Assembly: GCA_964614265.1 (NCBI GenBank)
Contig: CAZTKT010000039.1
Coordinates: 1-5,848 of the forward strand
Direction: 5' to 3'
Source of the DNA: JACQKD01 sp964614265
GTDB lineage: Bacteria; Patescibacteriota; Minisyncoccia; Phycocordibacterales; UBA918
Length of the DNA: 5,848 nt
Numbering within the stretch: position 1 is the stretch's first letter; each line of letters opens with the position of its first letter. The position numbers were made by a program, and so were the translations under genes. The notes under the pieces are model-generated. The model searched no databases, was not told where the DNA came from, and saw nothing but the letters and a program-made list of their open reading frames with translations. Of this stretch, positions 1 to 5,679 are shown one piece after another.

Positions 1-174
1 GATTCTCATCACTCATTGTGGTTAATGAGTGCAGGATGTATGTGAGCTTAGTCAACAGCTGACCCGAGAGGGGTACCTGCGCGGAACGCTTTCGGCAAAC
101 AAGAGCGAGGGCCCACAGCATGCCGTAGGGTTGATCATGGGCCATACACAACTAGTACCACACGCCTTCTCCAC
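1..174. other. Non-coding region downstream of memo-capA, rich in potential RNA helices
   Basis: No convincing gene on either strand. A GTG-initiated plus-strand frame (29-250) runs into the 3' end of memo-capA and resembles nothing I know. Several helices can be drawn: 10-17 with 24-31 (8 bp, 6-nt loop), 29-35 with 76-82 (7 bp including one G-T pair) enclosing small hairpins 45-60 and 62-74, 87-92 with 102-107, and 110-115 with 138-143. The first helix competes with the second. No stem is followed by a T-run on either strand, so none is a classical terminator. No tRNA T-loop, tmRNA 3' end, SRP or RNase P core motif was recognised. It may be the 3' UTR of memo-capA, an unrecognised structured RNA, or spacer. 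Confidence 0.4.
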
Positions 175-1938
175 TCACATAGCTTCCTTCGGTATCTTGA
201 TGAGAGACCCCTCGGGAGTATCAACAAGATATGGTTTCAATGGGCCATAGAGTCGATCAAGCAGTTCTGCTTTGCGTTTTCCAATGAGCAGTCGTGGTCG
301 ATATGCTACTGACTGTGTCGGAAGGGCAAAAAAGGAAACGCCCGTGTCGGTAAACTTCCCACCGATCAGTAATCCCTCTTGTGTCGCTTGTGAAAACGTC
401 TGGTCAAAAAGAAAATTCCCAAGCGAATAGATGATCGGTACACCCTTGTAGATCTCAGCGTCCTGGACAACATGCGGATGACCCCCTATCACCATGTCAG
501 CGCCCGCATCGATCCACTGATGCGCCACCGTAGCCTGTAAGGCACTGTGCCGTGTCGCGTATTCAATCCCCCAATGGGGCATCACAATAACCCGCATCGT
601 AGGATCTTTTTTAAGTTGTGCAATTAACGGAAGAATCGAGGGGGCATCTTGATCCCCGGGGATCAGGTTGATACCAATCACCGACAGACGAAGCCCGTGT
701 CCTAAAAATTGGGCCACATGCGTCGCATCCTCCGCCCTCGGTCCGCCGATGATTTGAATATGTCGACTCTCCAACACCGCTTCTGTAGTGGATGCTCCCT
801 CATCCCCTGCATTATCACTATGGTTATTCGCCTGACTCACCGCGCCCACATGGAGGTAGGAAAGCGCGCGAGCACTACTCGGAGAAAATCGAAAGGTCAC
901 ATTGTCGCCACGAATATCGTCCGGCACATACCGACTCGTGATCGCTCCCTCCAGATTGACGACTGCCGCATCGGTTCCCCAAAAAAGCCGATCCCCAAGA
1001 TCAGATACTGCCATTGTAAAATCATCCTTAAAGGCATGGTTGATGTTTCGAGCAAACAACATGTCTCCACCAAACAGAAAGCTGACGCTTGTCTGTGGCA
1101 CAACCTGGGCACCTTTCTCGTACCAACCAAACACGTGCGTCGTCGATTCTGCATCGAGGTCATGCATCAGCACACCTGAGTTCGTATGGTCCCATAGGGT
1201 AAAGTGATTCGTCTGCTGATGTTTTGCCCAGAGTGTGAGAAGTGCGAGAGCAGAACCCGAATCAACTTCAGCGCCGGTCCCAAGATCCGCGGTGTCGAGC
1301 ATCTCTAGAGCACGAATTGACCGGTCATCGTGGAGCGCGCCGAGAAGCGCTGGTTGGTAGTGGGAGAAATCAACTGATGCGATCATGAGACAATCAGTAC
1401 ACGATGCACTCAAGGCCTCCGTGAGTGCGAACAGTCGTTCTGTTGAGACATTTTCGAGTATAAGGGGTACCAGCGTTGCGGAGGGAAAGGTCTGCTTGAT
1501 ATCTACAAGAATATTGTAGATACCGTGCTCGTCTTCAAAACTCTGTGGCTCATCAGTCGCAAGCTTGTTGTGGGTAAGAAAAGCAACCACCTCTTGATTG
1601 GCAGAGATTGTGCCATCAAGAATCTTCCAATCTTTGTGTGTTGTTTGAATCGTACCCGCACCGGCAGAATAATGATTTGGCGACACAAGGATAATCGTCT
1701 GTGGTGGAGGTATCTGTTGCGCCACTCGCGCAAACAGTTGTGCCCGCTGTACCGCAACCAGGTTATGATGGGGCACAACCATGCCACTAATGTTTCTGTT
1801 GTGTGTCACCTCATTTCGCACTCCTTCTTCTCTATCCAAGGGCAATGCACGAAATACGAGCGCACTTAAAAGAATAAGCACAAAAGCAAAGACGACGAGG
1901 ACAGTATGATGTGTGATAGGTCGCATTGAAACATCCAT
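175..1938 (-). CDS. Membrane-anchored Memo-like (AmmeMemoRadiSam protein B) / CapA-type metallophosphatase fusion protein
   Basis: 587 aa. Residues about 10-32 form one hydrophobic segment after a short basic N-terminus, which reads as a signal anchor placing the rest outside the cell. Residues about 50-275 match the Memo family: VPHH (H57), SPNHY (H89), DFSHY (D190, H193) and a closing NSG...VFGWY. Residues about 285-515 match the CapA/PGA_cap calcineurin-like phosphoesterase family: GGDMLFAR (D292), NLEGAIT (N328, E330), NNHSDNAG (H373), PHWGIEY (H455), GGHPHVVQ (H487, H489) and YSLGNFLFD (N508). Substrates are unknown. CapA proteins are linked to poly-gamma-glutamate or envelope polymers; Memo proteins are structurally close to LigB-type dioxygenases. 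The cysteine usual in the Memo site (CG motif) is Ser227 here. The start at 1938 was chosen because it lies beyond rplE and the hairpin; 1926 (583 aa) is equally possible, while a longer frame from 2055 would overlap rplE. It lies 64 bases after rplE on the same strand. The family calls are firm; the function is not. Confidence 0.9.
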   Translation of the reverse strand: MDVSMRPITHHTVLVVFAFVLILLSALVFRALPLDREEGVRNEVTHNRNISGMVVPHHNLVAVQRAQLFARVAQQIPPPQTIILVSPNHYSAGAGTIQTTHKDWKILDGTISANQEVVAFLTHNKLATDEPQSFEDEHGIYNILVDIKQTFPSATLVPLILENVSTERLFALTEALSASCTDCLMIASVDFSHYQPALLGALHDDRSIRALEMLDTADLGTGAEVDSGSALALLTLWAKHQQTNHFTLWDHTNSGVLMHDLDAESTTHVFGWYEKGAQVVPQTSVSFLFGGDMLFARNINHAFKDDFTMAVSDLGDRLFWGTDAAVVNLEGAITSRYVPDDIRGDNVTFRFSPSSARALSYLHVGAVSQANNHSDNAGDEGASTTEAVLESRHIQIIGGPRAEDATHVAQFLGHGLRLSVIGINLIPGDQDAPSILPLIAQLKKDPTMRVIVMPHWGIEYATRHSALQATVAHQWIDAGADMVIGGHPHVVQDAEIYKGVPIIYSLGNFLFDQTFSQATQEGLLIGGKFTDTGVSFFALPTQSVAYRPRLLIGKRKAELLDRLYGPLKPYLVDTPEGSLIKIPKEAM

Positions 1939-1943
1939 TCTAC

Positions 1944-1986
1944 ATGCACAAACACACCCCTCCAAATGAGGGGTGTGTTTGTGCAT
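1944..1986 (-). repeat. Perfect 19-bp inverted repeat (hairpin) between rplE and memo-capA
   Basis: Arms 1944-1962 and 1968-1986 are exact reverse complements with a 5-base loop (1963-1967). The stem is GT/AC-biased and has a GAGGGG/CCCCTC cap. It lies 16 bases after the rplE stop and ends 5 bases before the proposed memo-capA ATG at 1938. No T-run follows on either strand; on the minus strand a run of seven T lies before the stem (1992-1998). It is therefore not a textbook intrinsic terminator. It could be an attenuator, an RNase III or mRNA-stability element protecting the ribosomal transcript, or a block on memo-capA initiation. Its existence is certain; its role is inferred. Confidence 0.85.
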
Positions 1987-2002
1987 CACAGAAAAAAATA
2001 CG

Positions 2003-2572
2003 CTACACGGCCTTCTCCAACGGCATGCCGATGTGACGCAAAAGTGCCAGTGCATTTTCTTTTGTCTTGGCAGACGTCACGATCGTAATCCCAAGCCCAA
2101 ACACATTGCGAAGATCCTCATCAGAGGCCTCGGGAAAAATCGTATTTTCCTTTATGCCGAGCGTATAGTTGCCCATCTCATCGATCGAAGAGATCTTGAG
2201 CCCTCGAAAGTCTCTCGTACGAGGCAGTGCGACGTGGATCAATTTGTCGAGGAAATGGTACATCCGTGCGCCACGAAGCGTGACCTGATAGCCGACAATA
2301 TCACCCTGGCGAAGTTTAAATGAGGCGATCGACTGCTTTGCACCACGTGGAGCCGGCTTCTGTCCGGTGATTTTCCCCAAACGATCTTGGATAAGCTCTC
2401 GCTGTTTTTTATCAGACACGCGTCCCACACCGACGCTCACCACGACCTTCTGGATACGTGGCGCTTGCATACGATTGGTATACCCGGCGTCTTTTTTGAG
2501 CGCCTCAAACGCGTTGTCGAGTTTTTCTCGAGTACGTCCCACTGGTTCTTTAGTTGTTGCTGTCTTTGGCAT
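2003..2572 (-). CDS. rplE: 50S ribosomal protein L5 (uL5)
   Basis: 189 aa, about ten residues longer than the usual L5 because of a polar N-terminal tail before the helix at residues 15-30. L5 binds 5S rRNA and helix 84 of 23S rRNA in the central protuberance and touches the P-site tRNA. Diagnostic segments are MQAPRIQKVVVSVGVG (35-50), the ITGQKPAPRGAKQSIASFKLRQGD block (68-91), GYQVTLRG (94-101), LPRTRDFRGL (116-125) and GNYTLGIKENTIFPE (134-148). The ATG lies 9 bases after the rplX stop in a T-rich spacer without a Shine-Dalgarno sequence. It is the last ribosomal gene visible: S14 and S8, normally next, are absent and a hairpin plus memo-capA follow. Identity is secure. Confidence 0.98.
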   Translation of the reverse strand: MPKTATTKEPVGRTREKLDNAFEALKKDAGYTNRMQAPRIQKVVVSVGVGRVSDKKQRELIQDRLGKITGQKPAPRGAKQSIASFKLRQGDIVGYQVTLRGARMYHFLDKLIHVALPRTRDFRGLKISSIDEMGNYTLGIKENTIFPEASDEDLRNVFGLGITIVTSAKTKENALALLRHIGMPLEKAV

Positions 2573-2581
2573 AAAAAATGA

Positions 2582-2890
2582 CTATGCTACTCGTGCGCCA
2601 CTTCCTTTAGTAATACGCACCTTCTTTCCCCCCTCAAGACGATATCCCACACGCGCAGGCTTTTTGGTCTGTGCATCGGTGAGCGCCACATTGGAAACGT
2701 GAACGGGTGTGGGACGATCAATGATCTGCCCTGCCTGCCCCCTTCGGGTCGAGCGCTGATGCTTCTTTACCATTCCCACCCCCTCTACCACCACACGCTC
2801 TTTTTTAGGAAGCGCAACCAACACCCTTCCGTTCTTTCCACGGTCTTTTCCAGTAATAACAACCACCATGTCTCCTGTCTTTATTTTCAT
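2582..2890 (-). CDS. rplX: 50S ribosomal protein L24 (uL24)
   Basis: 102 aa, close to the usual 100-105. L24 is an assembly initiator binding the 5' end of 23S rRNA near the exit tunnel. The KOW motif is clear at residues 4-31 (KTGDMVVVITGKDRGKNGRV), followed by RVVVEGVGMVKKHQR (32-46) and the C-terminal VSNVALTD / RVGYRLEGGKKVRI segment typical of bacterial L24. The start is six bases (ATATAT) from the rplN stop with no ribosome-binding site, so translation probably depends on coupling to rplN. Identity is secure. Confidence 0.97.
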   Translation of the reverse strand: MKIKTGDMVVVITGKDRGKNGRVLVALPKKERVVVEGVGMVKKHQRSTRRGQAGQIIDRPTPVHVSNVALTDAQTKKPARVGYRLEGGKKVRITKGSGARVA

Positions 2891-2896
2891 ATATAT

Positions 2897-3268
2897 CTAA
2901 ACAACTTCGGGCGCAAGTGAGACGATTTTCTGGAACCCTGCCTCCGCAATCTCGCGTGGAATCGGCCCAAAGACACGCGTTGCTCGTGGCTCACGCTTCT
3001 CCTTTTCAATAATCACCACTGCGTTATCATCAAAACTGACATACGAGCCGTCCTTGCGACGAAAGGGCTTGCGCTGACGCACTACCACCGCATGCACCAC
3101 ATCTTTCTTCTTCGTCTGTTTGCGTGGCTGTGCGACCTGTACCGAGAGGACGACCAGGTCCCCAATACAGGCATACCGCTTCTTTGAACTACCAAGCACC
3201 TTGAACACCCGTCCAATCTGGGCACCGGAATTATCAGTGATCGTTACTAATGTTTGTGGCTGAATCAT
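2897..3268 (-). CDS. rplN: 50S ribosomal protein L14 (uL14)
   Basis: 123 aa, the standard length. L14 sits at the subunit interface and helps form intersubunit bridges with 16S rRNA; it is also the docking site of the silencing factor RsfS. Recognisable blocks are TDNSGAQIGRVFKVLG (11-26), RYACIGDLVVLSV, DVVHAVVVRQRKPFRRKDGSYVSFDDNAVVII (56-87) and the C-terminal RVFGPIPREIAEAGFQKIVSLAPEV. The ATG overlaps the TGA stop of rpsQ as ATGA (3265-3268), indicating translational coupling. Identity is secure. Confidence 0.98.
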   Translation of the reverse strand: MIQPQTLVTITDNSGAQIGRVFKVLGSSKKRYACIGDLVVLSVQVAQPRKQTKKKDVVHAVVVRQRKPFRRKDGSYVSFDDNAVVIIEKEKREPRATRVFGPIPREIAEAGFQKIVSLAPEVV

Positions 3269-3522
3269 AGGACAATTTCAAAATGTTTCCGTTTCGAGAT
3301 CGGTCGCACCTCACGGATGATGACCGTATCCCCTTCACCTGCACGATTGCCGGGATTATCCACAAGATACTTTTTTGTGCGACGTATAAATTTCTTGTAC
3401 TTGGGATGCTGTACATAGCGTTCTACCGCAACCGTCGCTGTGTCCTGCATCTTTGCAGAGATCACCGTCCCACGGAAGGTTCGGCCCTTTGAAACAGTTG
3501 GTTGTGTGGTGGTGGTGTCCAT
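3265..3522 (-). CDS. rpsQ: 30S ribosomal protein S17 (uS17)
   Basis: 85 aa, the usual length. S17 is a primary binder of the 5' domain of 16S rRNA, with an OB fold. Motifs are FRGTVISAKMQDTATVAVERYVQHPKYKKFIRRTKKYLVD (16-55), matching the S17 signature of a G-V-S-M-T-V-V strand followed by basic H-P-Y-K, and EGDTVIIREVRPISKRKHF (63-81). The first dozen residues are a T/S-rich tail. It starts 9 bases after rpmC without a Shine-Dalgarno sequence and overlaps rplN by four bases. Its stop is TGA, evidence against a recoded-UGA lineage. Confidence 0.97.
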   Translation of the reverse strand: MDTTTTQPTVSKGRTFRGTVISAKMQDTATVAVERYVQHPKYKKFIRRTKKYLVDNPGNRAGEGDTVIIREVRPISKRKHFEIVL

Positions 3523-3531
3523 AGTGATGTA

Positions 3532-3729
3532 TTAGTTCTTCTTTGTGCGACGAAGAGACAATTCAGTTAAAATACGCGCGATCCCCTTCTTGTTCGTACG
3601 AAACGCTTTGACATCTCGCCCCACACTTCCCGCCGTACTGAATCGAAACGAGCGGACACTCTCACGCATGTCGGTGAGGGTTTTCATGAGCGTCGCCTCT
3701 GTTTCTTTTGTGAGATCGGGCTTTTTCAT
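3532..3729 (-). CDS. rpmC: 50S ribosomal protein L29 (uL29)
   Basis: 65 aa, the normal size for L29, a two-helix protein beside the peptide exit tunnel where nascent-chain factors dock. The sequence is divergent. Supporting features are the helical E/T-rich N-terminus, RSFRFSTAGSVGRD (26-39) matching the LRFQ-A-G hinge, and NKKGIARILTELSLRR (46-61) matching the usual RRxIARxxTxLxER C-terminus. Position between rplP and rpsQ confirms it. No in-frame start exists between the upstream TAG and this ATG, so the start is well fixed. The ATG is preceded by a 63-nt transcript segment without any U and by no Shine-Dalgarno sequence. Confidence 0.93.
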   Translation of the reverse strand: MKKPDLTKETEATLMKTLTDMRESVRSFRFSTAGSVGRDVKAFRTNKKGIARILTELSLRRTKKN

Positions 3730-3730
3730 A

Positions 3731-3793
3731 TGCCGTTGCGTCTGTCCTGGTGTCTGTCCTTGGCCTTTTTGGGTCTCGTTGTGTCCCTTGCTT
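3731..3793 (-). promoter_or_regulatory. U-free 63-nt segment upstream of rpmC
   Basis: On the plus strand these 63 bases contain no A, so the transcript carries only A, C and G until two bases before the rpmC ATG. It includes a tandem AGGACAGAC at 3760-3752 and 3748-3740 (12-base period). Without U, only G-C pairing is possible, so the segment should be weakly structured. That is plausible as an open landing site for ribosomes where Shine-Dalgarno sequences are lacking. The composition is directly seen; the role is inference. Confidence 0.5.
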
Positions 3794-3820
3794 ATACACT
3801 ATAATGCGTACTCTTGTCCA
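3791..3820 (-). promoter_or_regulatory. Candidate internal promoter upstream of rpmC (TGGACA-N18-TATAAG)
   Basis: On the minus strand TGGACA (3820-3815) and TATAAG (3796-3791), each five of six matches to the sigma70 consensus, are separated by 18 bases in the only long gap of the operon. A start about 7 bases downstream (near 3784) would give a leader of about 55 nt before rpmC with no U until its final base. It could let rpmC-rpsQ-rplN-rplX-rplE be expressed apart from the first four genes. The match may be chance. Confidence 0.4.
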
Positions 3821-3839
3821 CTCGGGCGACCATCACTCC

Positions 3840-4259
3840 CTACTCACGTGCAACCATCGTGCTCTTTATCGGGAGCTTTGCGGTCGCCTTCCGGAAGGCC
3901 TCCTGCGCTACCGCCCGCGTCACTCCATCAACCTCAAAGAGCACCCGTCCGGGGAGCACCTCAAAGATAAAGTAGGCAGGGTCACCCTTCCCCTTCCCCA
4001 TTCCCACCTCTGCCGGCTTCTGCGTGACCGGATGATCGGGGAAGATACGGATCCATACCTTGCCGGTCTTGCCAAGCGTACGAGAAATCACCCGCCGTGC
4101 CGCCTCAATCTGGTTTGATTTCACGCGGGCTTGCGTCAGCGCGCGCAAACCATACGAACCAAACGAGACCGCAAGCCCGCGTGTATCCGGAGTATACTTC
4201 TTGGGATTCGTACGTCCCGTCTGCCACTTTCTGTGTTTTACCTTTTTAGGAAATAACAT
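3840..4259 (-). CDS. rplP: 50S ribosomal protein L16 (uL16)
   Basis: 139 aa, full length. L16 organises the A-tRNA and peptidyl-transferase region and is assembled late. Visible blocks are MLFPKKVKHRKWQTGR (1-16), LAVSFGSYGLRAL (29-41), QIEAARRVISRTL (50-62), VWIRIFPDHPVTQKPAEVG (68-86), MGKGKGDP (87-94), PGRVLFEVDGV (103-113) and AFRKATAKLPIKSTMV (121-136). The Arg that is hydroxylated in E. coli L16 (Arg81, just before MGKGKG) is Gly86 here, so that modification cannot occur. It starts 9 bases after rpsC, without a Shine-Dalgarno sequence, and is followed by an unusual 110-base gap before rpmC. Confidence 0.98.
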   Translation of the reverse strand: MLFPKKVKHRKWQTGRTNPKKYTPDTRGLAVSFGSYGLRALTQARVKSNQIEAARRVISRTLGKTGKVWIRIFPDHPVTQKPAEVGMGKGKGDPAYFIFEVLPGRVLFEVDGVTRAVAQEAFRKATAKLPIKSTMVARE

Positions 4260-4268
4260 ATTCAGGTA

Positions 4269-4988
4269 TTAACGGCGATCTCTCTCGTACCTCGATGACA
4301 CTTCTGTCGCCTCCGCCACTTTCTTATTACGATCAGCAAACACATCGCCTCGATAAATCCATACCTTGACCCCAAGACTCCCGTACGGCAACTTCGCATA
4401 CTCACGCGCAAAATCAATATCCGCACGGAGCGTCTGCAGAGGAATACGACCCCGCTTCGTCTCTTCTCGACGACTCATGTCCGCACCACCGAGACGCCCC
4501 GAGAGCAGTACACGTACCCCTTCTACATCACGATTCGCAATTACCTTCTCCACCGTCTGCTTCATCACGCGACGAAAGGGCATGCGCTTTTCCAGCCCTT
4601 CCACAATCATCTGTGCCACAATCGCCGCATTCGATTCCGGCGTCCGGATCTCCTCAATATCAAGCTTGATGTCAGGCATCTCCGAGAGCTTCAGACCCCG
4701 CAAGAGCATATCAACCTCCTTCTTCAGTTTCACCGCCCCCTCACCACTGCGACCAATAATGAGACCGGGACGAGATGTCCGCAGAATAACCCGCAACATC
4801 TTGTTATTTCGTTCAATATCAATTGTCGCAACATACATGCCTCGGAACTTCTTCTCAAGTAGTGCCCGAATACGCTGATCAGTACGCAAATACTCACGAT
4901 ATTTCTTTGGATCAGTAGAAAACCATCGGGACTTCCAGTCACGGATGACACCGATGCGTTGTACGTATGGATGGACAATGTGAGTCAT
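4269..4988 (-). CDS. rpsC: 30S ribosomal protein S3 (uS3)
   Basis: 239 aa, standard length. S3 lines the mRNA entry tunnel of the small-subunit head and contributes to mRNA unwinding. The N-terminus (HIVHPYVQRIGVIRDWKSRWFS, given here in two pieces: HIVHPYVQRIG then VIRDWKSRWFS, residues 3-24) precedes a type II KH domain with the GRSG loop at 79-82 (LIIGRSGEG). The S3 C-terminal domain follows: VLLSGRLGGADMSRREE (160-176), GRIPLQTLRADIDFARE (180-196) and YGSLGVKVWIYRGDVF (202-217). The RDWKSRWF start resembles Patescibacterial S3 proteins rather than the MGQKVNP form, which is my main lineage clue. The spacer after rplV is 15 bases and has no Shine-Dalgarno sequence. Confidence 0.98.
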   Translation of the reverse strand: MTHIVHPYVQRIGVIRDWKSRWFSTDPKKYREYLRTDQRIRALLEKKFRGMYVATIDIERNNKMLRVILRTSRPGLIIGRSGEGAVKLKKEVDMLLRGLKLSEMPDIKLDIEEIRTPESNAAIVAQMIVEGLEKRMPFRRVMKQTVEKVIANRDVEGVRVLLSGRLGGADMSRREETKRGRIPLQTLRADIDFAREYAKLPYGSLGVKVWIYRGDVFADRNKKVAEATEVSSRYERDRR

Positions 4989-5003
4989 GGATAGATATGA
5001 AAA

Positions 5004-5327
5004 TTATTGCTCCCCCAGTTCCACCGCAATGTGACTCGATCGACGGTTGATCATCGACGCCGAGCCCCGAGCCCGAGGCATCATACGCTTCGTCGTCACC
5101 CCTGCGTCAACCGTCACCCGCTTCACAAACAGCGTCTCCACATCCTTACCCGCCGCCTGTGCATTTGCCATCGCAGATCGCACCACCTTCGAAAACGGCC
5201 CCGCCGCACGCTTATCCGCAAACGAGAGTACCGAGAGCGCCTTCGCGACAGCTTTGCCACGCACCAAGTCCGCAAGCAGACGCACTTTGCGCGGTGATTG
5301 ACGATAATTTTTAAGAAATGCTTTCAT
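5004..5327 (-). CDS. rplV: 50S ribosomal protein L22 (uL22)
   Basis: 107 aa, the usual length. L22 contacts all 23S rRNA domains, and its long beta-hairpin lines the exit tunnel constriction. SPRKVRLLADLVRGK (11-25) is the classical N-terminal signature, followed by KVVRSAMANAQ (47-57), the hairpin RMMPRARGSASMINRRSSH (81-99) and the terminal IAVEL strand. There is no unusual insertion or deletion in the hairpin, the usual site of macrolide-resistance changes. The start lies 13 bases after the rpsS stop. An AGGA overlapping that stop, about 11 bases upstream, is the nearest thing to a Shine-Dalgarno sequence in the operon and is poorly placed. Confidence 0.98.
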   Translation of the reverse strand: MKAFLKNYRQSPRKVRLLADLVRGKAVAKALSVLSFADKRAAGPFSKVVRSAMANAQAAGKDVETLFVKRVTVDAGVTTKRMMPRARGSASMINRRSSHIAVELGEQ

Positions 5328-5340
5328 AGAGCGATACGTC

Positions 5341-5679
5341 CTACTTCTTCTTCACGCCCGTCGTCGTAGCCTTTGCTGCCGCAATCTCACCTTCCTTCTT
5401 CTTTTGCTCAAGCTCCTTCTGCTTCTGACCACCGTGACGAATGAATTTCTTCGTTGGAGAAAACTCCCCCAGTCGATGCCCCACCATTTCCTCCATCACA
5501 AATACGTCAATGTGTGTCTTGCCATTGTGCACCCCAAACGTAAAGCCCACCATCTCTGGCGAAATTTGCGATGAACGCGCCCACGTCTTGATCGTGCTTG
5601 TCGTCGCTGGTTTTTTACCAGCTACTTTCTTAAGCAACTTCGCATCAACGTAGGGACCTTTATAGAGTGATCGAGCCAT
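5341..5679 (-). CDS. rpsS: 30S ribosomal protein S19 (uS19) with extended basic C-terminus
   Basis: 112 aa from the ATG at 5679. An upstream in-frame ATG at 5730 was rejected because MARSLYKGPYVD is the family's normal N-terminus and the extra 17 residues lie in the presumed leader. S19 sits in the small-subunit head beside S13 and contacts the A-site finger and P-site tRNA. Signatures are KTWARSSQISPEMVG (31-45), VHNGKTHIDVFVMEEMVGHRLGEF (50-73) and SPTKKFIRHG (74-83). The typical protein ends near residue 92. Here about 20 further residues (K/E/Q, then A/T, then K) form a charged, probably disordered or helical tail. It is the first gene after the promoter; rplB is not seen upstream. Confidence 0.97.
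   Translation of the reverse strand: MARSLYKGPYVDAKLLKKVAGKKPATTSTIKTWARSSQISPEMVGFTFGVHNGKTHIDVFVMEEMVGHRLGEFSPTKKFIRHGGQKQKELEQKKKEGEIAAAKATTTGVKKK

Noticed and set aside
1..60. Minus-strand GACTAAGC similar to a piece of tmRNA
   Set aside because: The conserved TGTAG and the tRNA-like 3' end that should follow are absent; the match is too short.
68..84. Resemblance to a T-box antiterminator core (AGGGGTACCTGCGCGG versus AGGGTGGTACCGCGG)
   Set aside because: The conserved order is broken, there is no specifier stem or terminator, and no plus-strand gene lies downstream.
29..250. Plus-strand 73-aa frame at the left edge
   Set aside because: GTG start, no Shine-Dalgarno sequence, composition unlike a protein, and its last third is antisense to the end of memo-capA.
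709..1179. Long plus-strand frame (156 aa) and other frames antisense to memo-capA and the ribosomal genes
   Set aside because: All lie opposite or out of frame with strongly recognised proteins and show no family motifs.
1944..1986. Classical rho-independent terminator
   Set aside because: The stem is strong, but no T-run follows on either strand.
1939..2055. N-terminal extension of memo-capA from an ATG at 2055
   Set aside because: It would overlap the end of rplE by 53 bases, read through the hairpin, and give a Cys-rich stretch before an otherwise ideal signal anchor.
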